Shown piece by piece: positions 1 to 8,340 of a DNA stretch of 64,000 bases (position 1 is the first letter of the stretch; every line of letters starts with the position of its first letter). Position numbers and translations under genes: made by a program. This DNA comes from Salinisphaera sp. GTDB lineage: Bacteria; Pseudomonadota; Gammaproteobacteria; Nevskiales; Salinisphaeraceae. The stretch covers positions 52,012-116,011 of the forward strand of contig NZ_PBYA01000054.1 in assembly GCF_002729955.1 (NCBI RefSeq), written 5' to 3'. Below the pieces are notes generated by a model. It was not told the origin of the DNA. It ran no database searches and saw nothing but the letters and a program-made list of their open reading frames with translations.

Positions 1-3
1 TCG

Positions 4-331
4 TGCGTTGCTTGCATTGCTGCGGGAAGTGTTTGTCTCGTCGGTCGCCTGGGTTGTTTGTCCGCAGAGCAACGCAGATACAAGTAATCACATGCTTTTG
101 GCGTGTTTGGACCGTTAGCTTGGCGCACTTGAGGGAATCCGCGTAATTCGCGAAGTCTGCGGTTTGTTTCATGAAGCGGGCGCTATTCTTCCGTATGACA
201 GAAGGCGCGATCACTTTTCGCGCGATAAACCGTCTTTATCTATGTAGATCTGTGTAGATCTGCGGACAATATTCCGCGGCCGTAGATTTCCTGCGTTGCT
301 CGTATTGCTGCGGAACGTGGTTGTCTCGTCG
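4..331. repeat. Degenerate direct repeat pair at the left edge
   Basis: Bases 4-43 and 292-331 are related 40-mers, identical at 35 of 40 positions by eye. An 11-base piece at 67-77 (gagcaacgcag) is the exact reverse complement of 291-301, and TTTGTCCGCAGA near 57-68 is inverted relative to TCTGCGGACAAA near 334-345. A short tandem (tgtagatctg twice) lies near 243-262. No gene is supported in bases 1-401. The layout suggests remnants of a small dispersed repeat, but the family is not recognised. Confidence 0.55.
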
Positions 332-401
332 ATCTGCGGACAAAAGATGCCCCATGTGCAACGCCCTTGTAATCCCGGTGAAAGGCGCCACGATTAAACG
401 C

Positions 402-818
402 ATGCAACGCACGCTTTCATTCCAGACGCCCGGCCGTTCGACACGGGATATCACCGAAGACGTCAACGCGGTGGTACGCGAGGCGGGCGTGGCGACCGGC
501 GTATGCCATGTATTCATTCGGCACACGTCGGCGTCACTGATGATCTGCGAAAACGCCGATCCGGATGTGCGCGAAGACGTGGAACGCTGGATGGCCAAGG
601 CCGTGACCGATGGCGACCCCATGTTCGTGCACGACATGGAAGGCCCCGACGACATGCCCGGCCATATTCGCAGCATTCTGACCGGCATGGATCTGACCGT
701 GCCGATCACCGACGGCGCGCTCAACCTGGGCACCTGGCAGGGCATTTATCTCTACGAGCACCGCAGCGCGCCGCATAACCGCGAGGTGGTGGTGACGCTG
801 CTGCCGGCGGCAGGGTAG
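402..818 (+). CDS. yjbQ: YjbQ/UPF0047 family protein
   Basis: 138 residues, the usual size for this one-domain family. The signature is clear: a HVFIRHTSASL stretch followed by ENADPDVREDVERW, then HDMEGPDDMPGHIR and a C-terminal GTWQGIYLYEHR. In E. coli the family is linked to thiamine-phosphate synthase activity, but its physiological role is unsettled. I chose the ATG at 402 because homologues begin at the MQRTLSFQTPGR segment. An upstream in-frame start at 321 would add 27 unconserved residues lying in repeat-like DNA. No good Shine-Dalgarno sequence is seen at either start. It converges on sodC. Confidence 0.85.
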   Translation: MQRTLSFQTPGRSTRDITEDVNAVVREAGVATGVCHVFIRHTSASLMICENADPDVREDVERWMAKAVTDGDPMFVHDMEGPDDMPGHIRSILTGMDLTVPITDGALNLGTWQGIYLYEHRSAPHNREVVVTLLPAAG

Positions 819-963
819 AGCGCGAGCGCCAGGCGCAAGCAGCCGGCCGTGTCGGCTACGGCTCGCCGCGAGAACCACTTACCGGCCTGACTATCTTCGA
901 CTTGTAGGTCGCTGCGCCCGCGAGCGGTTCCCCAGCTCAGGCAGTAACGCAACGGCCCCGCGT

Positions 964-1503
964 CTATTCGATCACGCCACAGTACATGCGTGCGCCGCCC
1001 TTGCCGTGGGCGTGGTTCGACGCCGCGTGGTGCTGGTAGCGGTCGGCGCCGGCGTGGATCATGATCGAGCGCCCGGCGAGATCGGCGACGCGCAGGCGTG
1101 GCGCCAGAACCGGAATGGTCGCCGAACCGCCGGGCTCGACCGCGAGATTGGGCAGATCGCCGAGATGACCCTGACCGTAGGGGCCGCCATGCCGGCCGGT
1201 ATCGTATGGGTCGTAATGGCCGCCTGCAGCCGCCCCCATCGTCATGTCCCCGCGTTTCGATGCGGGGCCGCAGTCGGCATGGGTATGAATATGGGCGCCG
1301 TGCAAGCTGGCCGCTTCGAGATCGTGAAGATCGGGCGTTACCAGCAGCCCGTGTTCAGTGTCGGAGAACGTTACGACGCCGACGAATGCGCTCGGCCCAT
1401 CGTGGCTGAGGCGATGCACTTCGACTGTCTTGGCGCCGGCATCTGCGACCGCGCTCATTGTCAGTGCCAGTGATGCCGCGATGGCGAGGCGCCCGGCGTT
1501 CAC
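964..1503 (-). CDS. sodC: Periplasmic Cu,Zn superoxide dismutase
   Basis: 179 residues from a GTG start. Superoxide dismutation in the periplasm is expected. All metal ligands can be placed: HIH in GAHIHTH (Cu), the bridging His in GGHYDP, zinc-loop His in TGRHGGPYGQGH with the following GDLP Asp, and the last Cu His in IMIHAGADRY. The disulfide cysteines are in HADCG and MYCGV. The GTG at 1503-1501 overlaps the upstream stop as GTGA and opens directly onto a signal peptide ending ADAGA. The longer ATG start at 1536 would put 11 non-signal residues first and overlap the neighbour more. It is the last gene of a coupled trio with a secreted repeat protein and a copper-radical oxidase. Confidence 0.9.
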   Translation of the reverse strand: MNAGRLAIAASLALTMSAVADAGAKTVEVHRLSHDGPSAFVGVVTFSDTEHGLLVTPDLHDLEAASLHGAHIHTHADCGPASKRGDMTMGAAAGGHYDPYDTGRHGGPYGQGHLGDLPNLAVEPGGSATIPVLAPRLRVADLAGRSIMIHAGADRYQHHAASNHAHGKGGARMYCGVIE

Positions 1504-2519
1504 GGCGCTCGGGCGATCGGCGCCACCGGCTTCCATTCGGTGACGCCTTCGATCGCATCCTCGCGTTCGCCTATCGTCACCGGGATCGACCAGCGCTTGA
1601 TCACGTTGTCATTGTCATCGGACTCGACCTCACCGAGGTGGCCGATACGAGGATCGACCCAGCCATAGCGTGGCTGGCTCGAAACCTCGGCCCAACTCAC
1701 GCCATTGCCCGCCTCGTAGCCGGGCGCGCCGGCAGGCGCGGCCTGCTGCCAGGTCGTGCTATGCCGGTTCACCGCCACGCCGCGCTCGTCGAAGCGCAGC
1801 ATGGGCTCGGCGTCGGCGCCGTGCACCACCAGCGCCGCGTCGCCGGCATAGGACAGGAACAGCCCGGCACGCGCGCTGCCGTTCATGGCGCGCACCACAA
1901 CGTTCGAGGCCAATGCGTTCGTCACACGGGCCTCCGGAATGCCGGTGGGTTCGGGCACGAACTGAAAACGGCCGCTGATGGCGCTGCGTGTATCGCCATA
2001 TTGCACGGGGATGCGCCATTCGCCGACGTCGGCGCTCTTGCCTTCCCGGCGAACGGTGTCCGCTACGGCGACGGTGTCGGTGCGCAGACGCAGATCGAAC
2101 CAGCCCCAGTTCGCGGCCGGTTCGACCTCCTGCCAGTTCGGTGCCCGGGAGGCATCGGCAGAGAAGGTGCCCGGCGCCATGAGCGTATTGCTGCGGTGAA
2201 ACGCCGCGGCGCCCAGGTCGGCTTCGACAACGCCGCCGCCGATGCGCAGAAACGCACGCCCGTTGTCATCCAATATCGTCAGCGGCCGCTCACCCGGATT
2301 GGCCACGAGCAGCTGCGGGGCGAGGGTACGACGCAGCTGTACCCGTACGCCCTCGAGCTCGGCCGGCAGCGGGTCGAGCACGGCACGCACGGTGGCGTCG
2401 TCTTCGTTGCCGGAATGCCCGGCATGGCCGTGGGCCAGCGCGCTCGCGCCCAGAAGTATCAGGAGGGTAAAGTGCCGGCTCGTGGCAACGAGCCGGCGTA
2501 TGGATAGACGGCGCATCAT
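1500..2519 (-). CDS. Secreted two-repeat protein of unknown function, mature N-terminus His-Gly-His
   Basis: 339 residues. A signal peptide (hydrophobic FTLLILLGASALA) ends in an ALA cleavage site, so the predicted mature protein begins HGHAGHSG. That is the NH2-X-X-His (ATCUN) arrangement for Cu(II), and a first-residue His also permits a histidine-brace site. The remainder is two related halves. The first (about residues 65-190) ends WGWFDLRLR...EWRIPVQYGD. The second (about 205-330) ends YGWVDPRIG...RWSIPVTIGE, and both continue into a similar strand (FQFVPEP and TEWKPVA). I do not recognise the family. Its ATG overlaps the oxidase stop (ATGA) and its stop overlaps the sodC GTG. A role in copper delivery or in handling oxidase products is inference from context. 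Confidence 0.75.
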   Translation of the reverse strand: MMRRLSIRRLVATSRHFTLLILLGASALAHGHAGHSGNEDDATVRAVLDPLPAELEGVRVQLRRTLAPQLLVANPGERPLTILDDNGRAFLRIGGGVVEADLGAAAFHRSNTLMAPGTFSADASRAPNWQEVEPAANWGWFDLRLRTDTVAVADTVRREGKSADVGEWRIPVQYGDTRSAISGRFQFVPEPTGIPEARVTNALASNVVVRAMNGSARAGLFLSYAGDAALVVHGADAEPMLRFDERGVAVNRHSTTWQQAAPAGAPGYEAGNGVSWAEVSSQPRYGWVDPRIGHLGEVESDDNDNVIKRWSIPVTIGEREDAIEGVTEWKPVAPIARAP

Positions 2520-5149
2520 TCGCCGTCTGCCTCGTTGTTGCCGGCGCTTTCGCCGAGATCCTCGGCAAGGCCCTTTCCGGCTTCGGGCAGGCTCGTGGCG
2601 GTATCGACGCCCACACCCGCGGCGCGCTTGCCGGCCTGGGTGAGTTCCTCTCCCACCGCGGGCGCGCCCTCGATCAACTCGCCCGGTGCCGGAATGATGC
2701 TGGTCACGCCCGACAGCAGATCGGTGATCGGCATGATCGGCGAGACGTCGTCTGCGGCCTGGCCGCTGCCCAGCAGGCCGTCGCCGGCTAACAGGCCGCC
2801 GACCAGCCCTTCGCTGTCATCGCCGTCGGCAACCGGGGTCGCCGGTTCGGGCTGATTGATCTCACCCTGACCGGCCGGGTTCGGGGCCACGCCCACCGGC
2901 GTCGACACCGACGGTACGCGTTTGCCGTCGGCGGCTTCGAAGCTGGCGAACAGCATGTACTGGCCCGCGGGCAGTACCGCCGGATTGGCCGTCATCTGTA
3001 CGGTGAGCGCGTTGCCACTACGCGAAACGATCGGCAGCACCACCGCGCGTTGATCGCCGTCGACCAGGTGCGTGGTGGCCGTACGGCGAATGAGCATGAC
3101 CTGATCCACGGCCAGGTTGCTCACCGTCATGGTGAAGGTGTCGCCGTTGGTTTCGAGGTCGGCGGGCGCGTTCTCGATCACGGGCCGGTCGCTGCGCATG
3201 GCGTAGGGCGGGGTATAGATCTCGAAGGAGGGGTCGCGGCTTTCGTAGTTGGCCAGGCCGATACTGTCGAGGTTGATGTTCGATGCGTAGGCCGTGTTGA
3301 TCGGCGAATGGCCGCCGACGAGCACGCGCCCGTCGGGCATCAGCAACGCCGTGTTGTGGTAGGTACGCTTGCGATGCGCTCGCGTCATCACCTGCCAGGT
3401 TTCGGTCTGCGGATCGAAGCGTTCGGCTTCGCGGATCGCGCCTTCCGCCCCGGGGACCACCACGCCGTCCCGATCGCCGCCGGAGAAGATCATGACGCTG
3501 TCGTCAGGCATGATCACGGAATAGCTGTACCAGCGCGGCCGGCTCAGCGGTCCGGTCAGTCGCGAGGAATAGCGCATGTCGTCGCCGTTGACCTCGACCG
3601 TATCGATACGCGAGGACGACACCGGCAGGTAGCCGCCGGGGCTGCCCACGGTGACATAGGTGGGTACACCGCCGGCGGTCAGGAACTCGGCTTCGTGGTA
3701 GCCGCCGTTTTCGTCCGGGCGCAGCGGGAGCATGGCCGAGAAGGTCGAACCGCGCATGCCGGAGCCGATCGTACGTTCCAGCGTGCGGGCGTCGACCGGC
3801 GTATCGGCCAGTTGCTCGATTGCGGCCGCGGGATTGCTGACGGTCGTGCCCACCAGATCGCCAAGCAGGCTGGTGACCTGTTTGCCGTTCAGATTGGTCG
3901 GGTTGAGGGTGCTGGTCAGTTCCTTGAGTCCGATCTCATTGAACTTGAGCGGCAGCCCGGCATAGCCCAGATCGGTCCATTGCTGGGTGTCCGGATCGTA
4001 GGCGGCCACGATATTCCAAAGTGCCTGATCGTAGGCCTGGCCGAACGGATTGAATGCCTGGCCGCCGGCGTTGTAATAGACCTGGCCGTTCGGCAGCAGG
4101 TGCAGGCGCGGGAACAGCGGCAGCGAGCGCTGTGCGGCGTCGCCGTTCTCGCTCCAGCGCCCGGTATCCAGGTCGTAGGTTTCGGTTTGCGTGACGTTGC
4201 GCCCCGAGTTCAACGGCTGTTCCGGGTACACCGGCTTGAGCAGCTTGGTGACACCGCTGGCCACGAACACGTCACCGTCGGCGAGGGTCACGAGGGTGGG
4301 GTACCAGCGCCCGAACGTCATGTCGCCGCTTTGCGTCCACGTATTGCTTTGCGGGTCGAAGATACGCGAGGACTTGAGCCCTTCGAGTTCGACCACGCCC
4401 ACCGGCAGGCCGTCCACGCCGGGCTCGGTGTAGTAGTCGGTCCCGCCTACCGCCATCATGCTGCCATCGGCAAGGAATACCACGTCCGCGCAGAACAGGG
4501 CGCCGTCGTTCTTGGCGGTGTTGTCGGCGGTGGACAGAATGCCGTCGGGCACACCCGGCAGGCCGCGCGCGATGGTTTCGCTGTCGTTGCCCTTCGGGTT
4601 GGCGCCGCCGTCGATCGGGGAGGGTTTTTTCCACGACGGCGTGTCGCCTTCGCCCAGGCTGAGTACCCGCGACTGATCGTTGACGGTGACCTCGCCGAAC
4701 TCGGCCACGATCGACAGCTCCACGTTCTCGGTGCCTTCCAGGGCATTGAGATAGACGAAGCGGCCGTCGCCGAGATTGGCCACCGTGCCGGCCGCCGGCT
4801 TGCAGCTCAGCGTGCCGTCCTCGCGCGTCAGGCAGCGTTCGTCGGTTTCCACCGTTTTACCGTCGACCACGAGGGTGGGTTCGGCAAAGGGTTCGCTGAA
4901 ACGACCGCCGATCTGCGGCGGCAGGTTGTTCGCCTCGGCGCCGCGTGGCGCGGCGGCGGGTCTGGCCGTAGACGCAGTGTCCGCGGATGCCGAAGCCGTA
5001 TCGGTGGAGTCGCTCTGTGCGGGCGTATCCGGCTTACCGGCATTGAGCAGTTTGCCCAATACGCCGTCGTCGAGGGCAGCCAGCGCCGGGCTGGATGACA
5101 AACAGAAAGCCAGGGCGGCCGTCGTCGCCGCAGACAGGGTCGTGCGCAT
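2516..5149 (-). CDS. Secreted copper-radical oxidase, galactose/glyoxal oxidase family
   Basis: 877 residues. The signal peptide ends PALA at about residue 24, followed by a low-complexity linker. Seven-bladed kelch-type repeats (DGSMMAVGG, DGDVFVASG, NGQVYYNAGG, DDSVMIFSGG, DGRVLVGG) are followed by a DUF1929-type domain (about 640-750) and an Ala/Gly/Glu-rich tail of about 120 residues. The radical-copper site aligns with fungal galactose oxidase: Cys220 and Tyr283 (thioether pair), Tyr597-His598 (TYHNT) and His694 (TTHLVDGDQR). The Trp that stacks on the cofactor 18 residues after the Tyr in galactose oxidase is not at that spacing. Family members oxidise alcohols or aldehydes and release H2O2; the substrate here is unknown. 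The ATG at 5149 follows AGGAGAACCCG; an in-frame extension to 5296 is rejected because it precedes the signal peptide. Confidence 0.82.
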   Translation of the reverse strand: MRTTLSAATTAALAFCLSSSPALAALDDGVLGKLLNAGKPDTPAQSDSTDTASASADTASTARPAAAPRGAEANNLPPQIGGRFSEPFAEPTLVVDGKTVETDERCLTREDGTLSCKPAAGTVANLGDGRFVYLNALEGTENVELSIVAEFGEVTVNDQSRVLSLGEGDTPSWKKPSPIDGGANPKGNDSETIARGLPGVPDGILSTADNTAKNDGALFCADVVFLADGSMMAVGGTDYYTEPGVDGLPVGVVELEGLKSSRIFDPQSNTWTQSGDMTFGRWYPTLVTLADGDVFVASGVTKLLKPVYPEQPLNSGRNVTQTETYDLDTGRWSENGDAAQRSLPLFPRLHLLPNGQVYYNAGGQAFNPFGQAYDQALWNIVAAYDPDTQQWTDLGYAGLPLKFNEIGLKELTSTLNPTNLNGKQVTSLLGDLVGTTVSNPAAAIEQLADTPVDARTLERTIGSGMRGSTFSAMLPLRPDENGGYHEAEFLTAGGVPTYVTVGSPGGYLPVSSSRIDTVEVNGDDMRYSSRLTGPLSRPRWYSYSVIMPDDSVMIFSGGDRDGVVVPGAEGAIREAERFDPQTETWQVMTRAHRKRTYHNTALLMPDGRVLVGGHSPINTAYASNINLDSIGLANYESRDPSFEIYTPPYAMRSDRPVIENAPADLETNGDTFTMTVSNLAVDQVMLIRRTATTHLVDGDQRAVVLPIVSRSGNALTVQMTANPAVLPAGQYMLFASFEAADGKRVPSVSTPVGVAPNPAGQGEINQPEPATPVADGDDSEGLVGGLLAGDGLLGSGQAADDVSPIMPITDLLSGVTSIIPAPGELIEGAPAVGEELTQAGKRAAGVGVDTATSLPEAGKGLAEDLGESAGNNEADGE

Positions 5150-5390
5150 CGGGTTCTCCTCCGACAACTTCGAGGCATTTTTGTCGTTTTGCCCGAGTCG
5201 TTTTATTTGTGATCGGTCGGAAGCAACCGTTAGCACGCGCCAATTAATTGGCGCAAACACGAAATTCGCGTCGGAAAGCCGTCTGTCGCGGCACAAGGCT
5301 TTGACTACAGGGGGTTAGCCAGTCGTCAAATTTTTGGGAAAAATTACCCAGAGACGTTTCTAGCGCCCGATCGGCTCGATCCAGCGCAGT

Positions 5391-5415
5391 CGGGCCGGGG
5401 GTTGCGCCCGGCCCG
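5391..5415. terminator. Strong GC hairpin after purH
   Basis: CGGGCCGGG and CCCGGCCCG form a perfect 9-bp stem with a 7-base loop just beyond the purH stop. There is no T-run on the minus strand, so it may end purH transcription only weakly or protect the 3' end. Confidence 0.4.
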
Positions 5416-5423
5416 CAGCGGCC

Positions 5424-7016
5424 CTAGTGATGAAAGTGGCGAATGCCGGTAAAGACCATGGCAATGCCGGCTTCATCGGCGGCGGCGATCACTTCGTCGT
5501 CGCGAATCGAGCCGCCGGGCTGGATCACGGCCTTCACGCCGGCTTCGGCGGCGGCGTCCAGGCCGTCGCGGAAGGGGAAGAAGGCATCCGATGCCATCAC
5601 CGACCCGGCCACTTCCAGCCCCGCATCGCGGGCCTTGATGCCGGCGATACGGGCTGAATCCACACGGCTCATCTGCCCCGCGCCCACGCCGATCGTGCGC
5701 CCGTCGCGGGCGTAGACGATGGCGTTGGATTTCACGTACTTGGCCACTCGCCAGGCAAACAGCAAGTCCTGTAGCTGGGTGCCGTCGGGCTGGGCCTTTG
5801 TGACCACATCGAGCTTGTCGCGGTCGAACAGCAGGGCATCGGCGTCCTGTACCAGCAGCCCGCCGGCGATCTGGCGCATGGCCAGCTTCGGCGTGTCGCC
5901 GGCCTTGAAGTCGCCGGTGGCGATCACGCGCAGATTCTTCTTCTTGGAGAAGGCCTCCAGCGCGGCGTCGTCGATACGCGGGGCGATGATCACTTCCGCG
6001 AACTGGTTGGCCAGAATCTGGTTCGCCGTGTCTACATCCAGGGCCTCGTTGAAGGCGATGATGCCGCCAAAGGCCGAGGTGGGGTCGGTGGCGAAGGCGC
6101 GCTCGTAGGCGGTCTTCAGGTCGGGACCGACGGCTACACCACAGGGGTTGGCGTGCTTGACGATCACGCAGGCCGGGGCCTGGTCGAAGGCGCGTACGCA
6201 GGCCAGAGCCGCGTCGGAATCAGCCAGGTTGTTGTAGGACAGCGCCTTGCCCTGGCACACGCGGGCATCCACCAGGCTCGCGGCCACCGGGTTGGAGGCG
6301 GCGTAGAGGGCCGCCCGCTGGTGCGGGTTCTCGCCGTAGCGCAGATCCTGGCGCTTGGTATAGGTCGCCGCGAAGCGGGCCGGCAGCACGTCTTCGGCTT
6401 CGCTGTCGGGCGTGCTCTCGTCGCCCTGCAGATAGTCGGCGATGGCTCGGTCGTAGCCGGCGGTATGGTTGAAGCCCTTGGCAGCCAGACGACGGCGGGT
6501 GGCGGTCCGGGTGCCGCCATGGGCACTCAGATCATCCAGTACGGCGTCGTAGTCCGCAGCATCCACGACCAGGGTCACGAAGGCGTGGTTCTTGGCCGCG
6601 GCACGCAGCATGGCCGGGCCGCCGATATCGATCGTCTCGATGGCCTGATCGCGCGGGCAGTTCGGGTCGGCCACGGTCTGTTCGAAGGGGTAGAGATTGA
6701 CCACCACCAGGTCGATGGGCGCGATGCCCTGTTCGGCCATCACCTCGTCGTCCTGACCGCGCCGGCCGAGAATGCCGCCATGGATCTTGGGGTGCAGCGT
6801 CTTCACGCGCCCGTCCATGATCTCCGGCGCGCCGGTGTGGGCGGCTACATCGACCACCTCAACGCCGGCTTCGCGCAGCACGCGGGCGGTACCGCCGGTC
6901 GAAAGGATTTCGACACCGTGCTCATCGGCCAGCGCCTTGGCAAAGGCGGCCACGCCGGTCTTGTCGGAAACGCTGATCAGGGCGCGGCGGATGGGGGCGT
7001 GTTCGGTTGCGGTCAC
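5424..7016 (-). CDS. purH: Bifunctional IMP cyclohydrolase / AICAR transformylase
   Basis: 530 residues, matching the usual 529 or so. It catalyses the last two steps of IMP synthesis: formylation of AICAR with 10-formyl-THF, then ring closure. The N-terminal MGS-like cyclohydrolase domain opens [13 protein letters not shown] and contains [14 protein letters not shown] and [17 protein letters not shown]. The transformylase domain has [18 protein letters not shown] and DPTSAFGG, and the end [17 protein letters not shown] is typical. I chose GTG at 7016, which gives [13 protein letters not shown] as in homologues. The longer start at 7055 is TTG and would begin right at the T-run of the fis terminator. 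It is last in the conserved block; purD, often next, is absent here. Confidence 0.95.
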   Translation of the reverse strand: MTATEHAPIRRALISVSDKTGVAAFAKALADEHGVEILSTGGTARVLREAGVEVVDVAAHTGAPEIMDGRVKTLHPKIHGGILGRRGQDDEVMAEQGIAPIDLVVVNLYPFEQTVADPNCPRDQAIETIDIGGPAMLRAAAKNHAFVTLVVDAADYDAVLDDLSAHGGTRTATRRRLAAKGFNHTAGYDRAIADYLQGDESTPDSEAEDVLPARFAATYTKRQDLRYGENPHQRAALYAASNPVAASLVDARVCQGKALSYNNLADSDAALACVRAFDQAPACVIVKHANPCGVAVGPDLKTAYERAFATDPTSAFGGIIAFNEALDVDTANQILANQFAEVIIAPRIDDAALEAFSKKKNLRVIATGDFKAGDTPKLAMRQIAGGLLVQDADALLFDRDKLDVVTKAQPDGTQLQDLLFAWRVAKYVKSNAIVYARDGRTIGVGAGQMSRVDSARIAGIKARDAGLEVAGSVMASDAFFPFRDGLDAAAEAGVKAVIQPGGSIRDDEVIAAADEAGIAMVFTGIRHFHH

Positions 7017-7054
7017 GATAGCCTTTGTCCGTGAGACGGTTTGTATTGGGTTCA

Positions 7055-7080
7055 AATAAAAACACCCGCAATGCGGGTGG
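7055..7080 (-). terminator. Rho-independent terminator between fis and purH
   Basis: On the minus strand CACCCGC-ATT-GCGGGTG is followed by TTTTTATTT. It lies 27 bases after the fis stop and about 40 bases before the purH GTG, so part of the transcription from fis should stop before purH. Confidence 0.8.
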
Positions 7081-7106
7081 TAGCGTTCTTGCCGTGATGC
7101 GACGGT

Positions 7107-7364
7107 CTAGCGGTCGAGGGCGTAGTTGCGCAGCTTCTTGCGCAGGGTGCCGCGGTTGATGCCCAGCATTTCCGCGGCCCGCGACTGGTTGCCCTGGCTG
7201 TAGTCGAGCACGCGCTCGAGCAGCGGCTTTTCGACCTGTTCGAGCACCATCTGGTACAGGTCGCGCGGCGGTGCGCAGCCGTTGAGCGATTCGAAATAAC
7301 GATCGAGACTGGCGCCGACATAATGACTGAGCGGCTTGGCAGCGTCGGAGTCGGTCTTCGGCAT
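7107..7364 (-). CDS. fis: Nucleoid protein Fis
   Basis: 85 residues, a small homodimeric DNA-bending protein. The C-terminal helix-turn-helix is unmistakable (NQSRAAEMLGINRGTLRKKL), preceded by the dimer helices (LYQMVLEQVEKPLLERVLDYSQ). I use the ATG at 7364 (MPKTDSD). The longer reading to 7397 would need a TTG and adds unconserved residues. It follows prmA in the same direction with about 80 bases between them; dusB, which precedes fis in many relatives, is missing. A terminator follows. Confidence 0.92.
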   Translation of the reverse strand: MPKTDSDAAKPLSHYVGASLDRYFESLNGCAPPRDLYQMVLEQVEKPLLERVLDYSQGNQSRAAEMLGINRGTLRKKLRNYALDR

Positions 7365-7446
7365 TCGAAACGGGCGCACTGGCGGGACAAGGCGCAAAAC
7401 TATAACGGCATTTCCCGCCCAGAGAAAGACGACTTTCGGCTATTCG

Positions 7447-8340
7447 TTATCCAGCCCCGTGGCGCCAGCCGTTCAGGCGCACCCAGTCCTCTTCCACGGC
7501 CGGCTCGGCGAACTCGAATGCGCGATCGTAAGCGTTCTTCACATCCTCGATCTGGCGCGTGAGCAGTCCCGACAGCACCAGCGGCGCACCGGGTGCGGCA
7601 TGGGCGGTCAGCGTGGGGGCGAGGGCGATCAGGGGCTTGGCCAGAATGTTCGCCAGCACGATATCGAAGCAGCGTTCGCCGATGCCATCGAGCGCCGGGG
7701 TATGGATACGCTCGAGCACGCCGTTGCGTTCGGCGTTTTCCTGGGTCGCCCGGACGGCCTGGTCGTCGATATCCACGGCCGTGACCGACGCCGCACCGAG
7801 GCGCGCTGCGGCCACCGCAAGAATGCCCGAGCCGCAGCCGTAGTCGAGCACATGCTTGCCGGCGAGATCGGCCTCGGCCAGCCACGCCAGGCACAGGGCC
7901 GTGGTCGGGTGGGTGCCGGTCCCAAAAGCCAGGCCGGGGTCCAGGCGCACGACGATGGCTTCATCATCGGCCTCGACCGGGGCGTTGTGGGGCGCGATCC
8001 ACAGCCGTTCGCCAAAGCGGATCGGCGGATGCTGGGCCAGCCAGGCGCTGGCCCAGTCCTGGTTTTCCAGGCGATCCGTGCGAATGGTTGCCTCGTTGCC
8101 CAGCGCTTCGCGCAGAGCGGCTTCGATGGGCTCGGCACGGGTGCCGTCGGTGAACAGGCCGGTAATGCGCGAATCCACAAAGGCCGGCTGTTCGTTGGGC
8201 GTGTTTTCCACGGTGATGTCGTCGCCGGCATCGAGCACGGTCACCGCCTCGGCATCGAAGCTTTCGAACACCGCCTCGGCCAGCGACGCCCGCGGCGTTT
8301 CCACCGTGATCTGCAGCCATGCGACGGGGGCGTCAGCCAC
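7447..8340 (-). CDS. prmA: Ribosomal protein L11 methyltransferase
   Basis: 297 residues (E. coli PrmA has 293). It trimethylates ribosomal protein L11 using S-adenosylmethionine. The N-terminal substrate domain begins [11 protein letters not shown]. The catalytic domain carries [12 protein letters not shown], the SAM motif [19 protein letters not shown] and the NILAKPL motif. The GTG at 8340 overlaps the accC stop by eight bases (GTGGCTGA), so translation is probably coupled. Longer in-frame readings merely run antiparallel through accC and are not supported. Confidence 0.94.
   Translation of the reverse strand: MADAPVAWLQITVETPRASLAEAVFESFDAEAVTVLDAGDDITVENTPNEQPAFVDSRITGLFTDGTRAEPIEAALREALGNEATIRTDRLENQDWASAWLAQHPPIRFGERLWIAPHNAPVEADDEAIVVRLDPGLAFGTGTHPTTALCLAWLAEADLAGKHVLDYGCGSGILAVAAARLGAASVTAVDIDDQAVRATQENAERNGVLERIHTPALDGIGERCFDIVLANILAKPLIALAPTLTAHAAPGAPLVLSGLLTRQIEDVKNAYDRAFEFAEPAVEEDWVRLNGWRHGAG

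Noticed and set aside
2524..5318. Long plus-strand ORFs opposite the oxidase gene
   Set aside because: They are typical antisense shadows of high-GC coding sequence, rich in Arg, Gly and His, and lack conserved motifs.
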